Source: a bacterium
GTDB taxonomy: Bacteria > Cyanobacteriota > Vampirovibrionia > Gastranaerophilales > Gastranaerophilaceae
DNA length: 38,894 bases
Direction of reading: 5' to 3'
Assembly: GCA_017467605.1 (NCBI GenBank)
Contig: JAFUSQ010000042.1
Span: forward strand, 1-38,894
The position numbers were made by a program, and so were the translations under genes. The stretch's first letter is position 1. Each line of letters begins with the position of its first letter. This document shows positions 38,865 to 38,894 of this stretch, piece by piece. The notes beneath the pieces were generated by a model. That model made no database searches. It was not told the DNA's origin and saw only the letters and a program-made list of their open reading frames with translations.

Positions 38865-38894
38865 ATGAGAAATGATTATGAAATGGTAACAGTA
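38865..38894 (+). CDS. Start of a further gene (3' end outside window)
   Basis: ATG preceded by AAGGGG at 8-base spacing; only 'MRNDYEMVTV' can be read. The 129 bases between bioA and this start are AT-rich with no clear terminator. Identity cannot be judged. Confidence 0.5.
   Translation, partial: MRNDYEMVTV

Overview
The window reads as chromosome from a low-GC, diderm, anaerobic gut-type bacterium, most likely Candidatus Gastranaerophilales (Melainabacteria/Vampirovibrionia, the non-photosynthetic sister group of Cyanobacteria). This is inferred from the combination of genes, not from a search. The clues are a family of prepilin-like proteins starting 'FTLAEVLITLG', a PDZ/radical-SAM/DUF512 protein of a type common in cyanobacteria, lipid A synthesis (LpxK), an MCE-domain lipid-transport protein, a POTRA/barrel outer-membrane transporter with a Skp-like chaperone, a trimeric NADH/ferredoxin [FeFe] hydrogenase, and a partial flagellar export operon.

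Layout. 1-1.8 kb: end of a prepilin gene, tRNA-His, a secreted four-fold Cys-repeat protein and a ParE/RHH toxin-antitoxin pair. 1.9-5.4 kb: a DHA2 drug-efflux pump, an XRE regulator divergent from a prepilin gene, then a block of short palindromic repeats. 5.4-10.1 kb: a membrane glycosyltransferase, small exported or hypothetical proteins, and a PadR regulator overlapping the DUF512 radical SAM gene. 9.85-12.1 kb: a second XRE/prepilin pair, a HEPN/MNT toxin-antitoxin pair, yidD and a small exported 'GYGY' protein. 12.2-18.1 kb (minus strand): fliE-fliF-(fliG position)-fliH-flhA. 18.2-21.1 kb: a prepilin gene with a repeat-derived leader and a downstream XRE gene, dCMP deaminase and a degenerate AICARFT-like protein. 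21.2-24.8 kb: coiled-coil and Gly/Ser-rich proteins of unknown function. 25-28.1 kb: MCE protein, lpxK, nth. 28.2-32.5 kb: the hydrogenase operon, closed by a strong terminator. 32.5-38.9 kb: a repeat-containing gap, a third divergent XRE/prepilin pair, Skp/OmpH, a TpsB-like transporter, bioD-bioA, and the start of another gene.

The most interesting pattern is the repeated pairing of a single prepilin-like gene with its own small XRE regulator (four times in 30 kb). The intergenic DNA carries repeated or palindromic motifs that differ from pair to pair: ACATGTTA copies, a TACAT/ATGTA palindrome, TACGTA doublets, and an ATAC(C)AAATT palindrome sitting exactly between -35 and -10. This looks like a set of separately controlled surface-pilin cassettes. 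Other points of interest are a protein at the fliG position without recognisable torque-ring motifs, a 40-residue domain shared by a stand-alone exported protein and the N-terminus of the TpsB-like transporter, a prepilin leader made of intergenic repeat DNA, two related hairpins whose stems differ but stay complementary, and several regulator or repair genes that appear to be leaderless.
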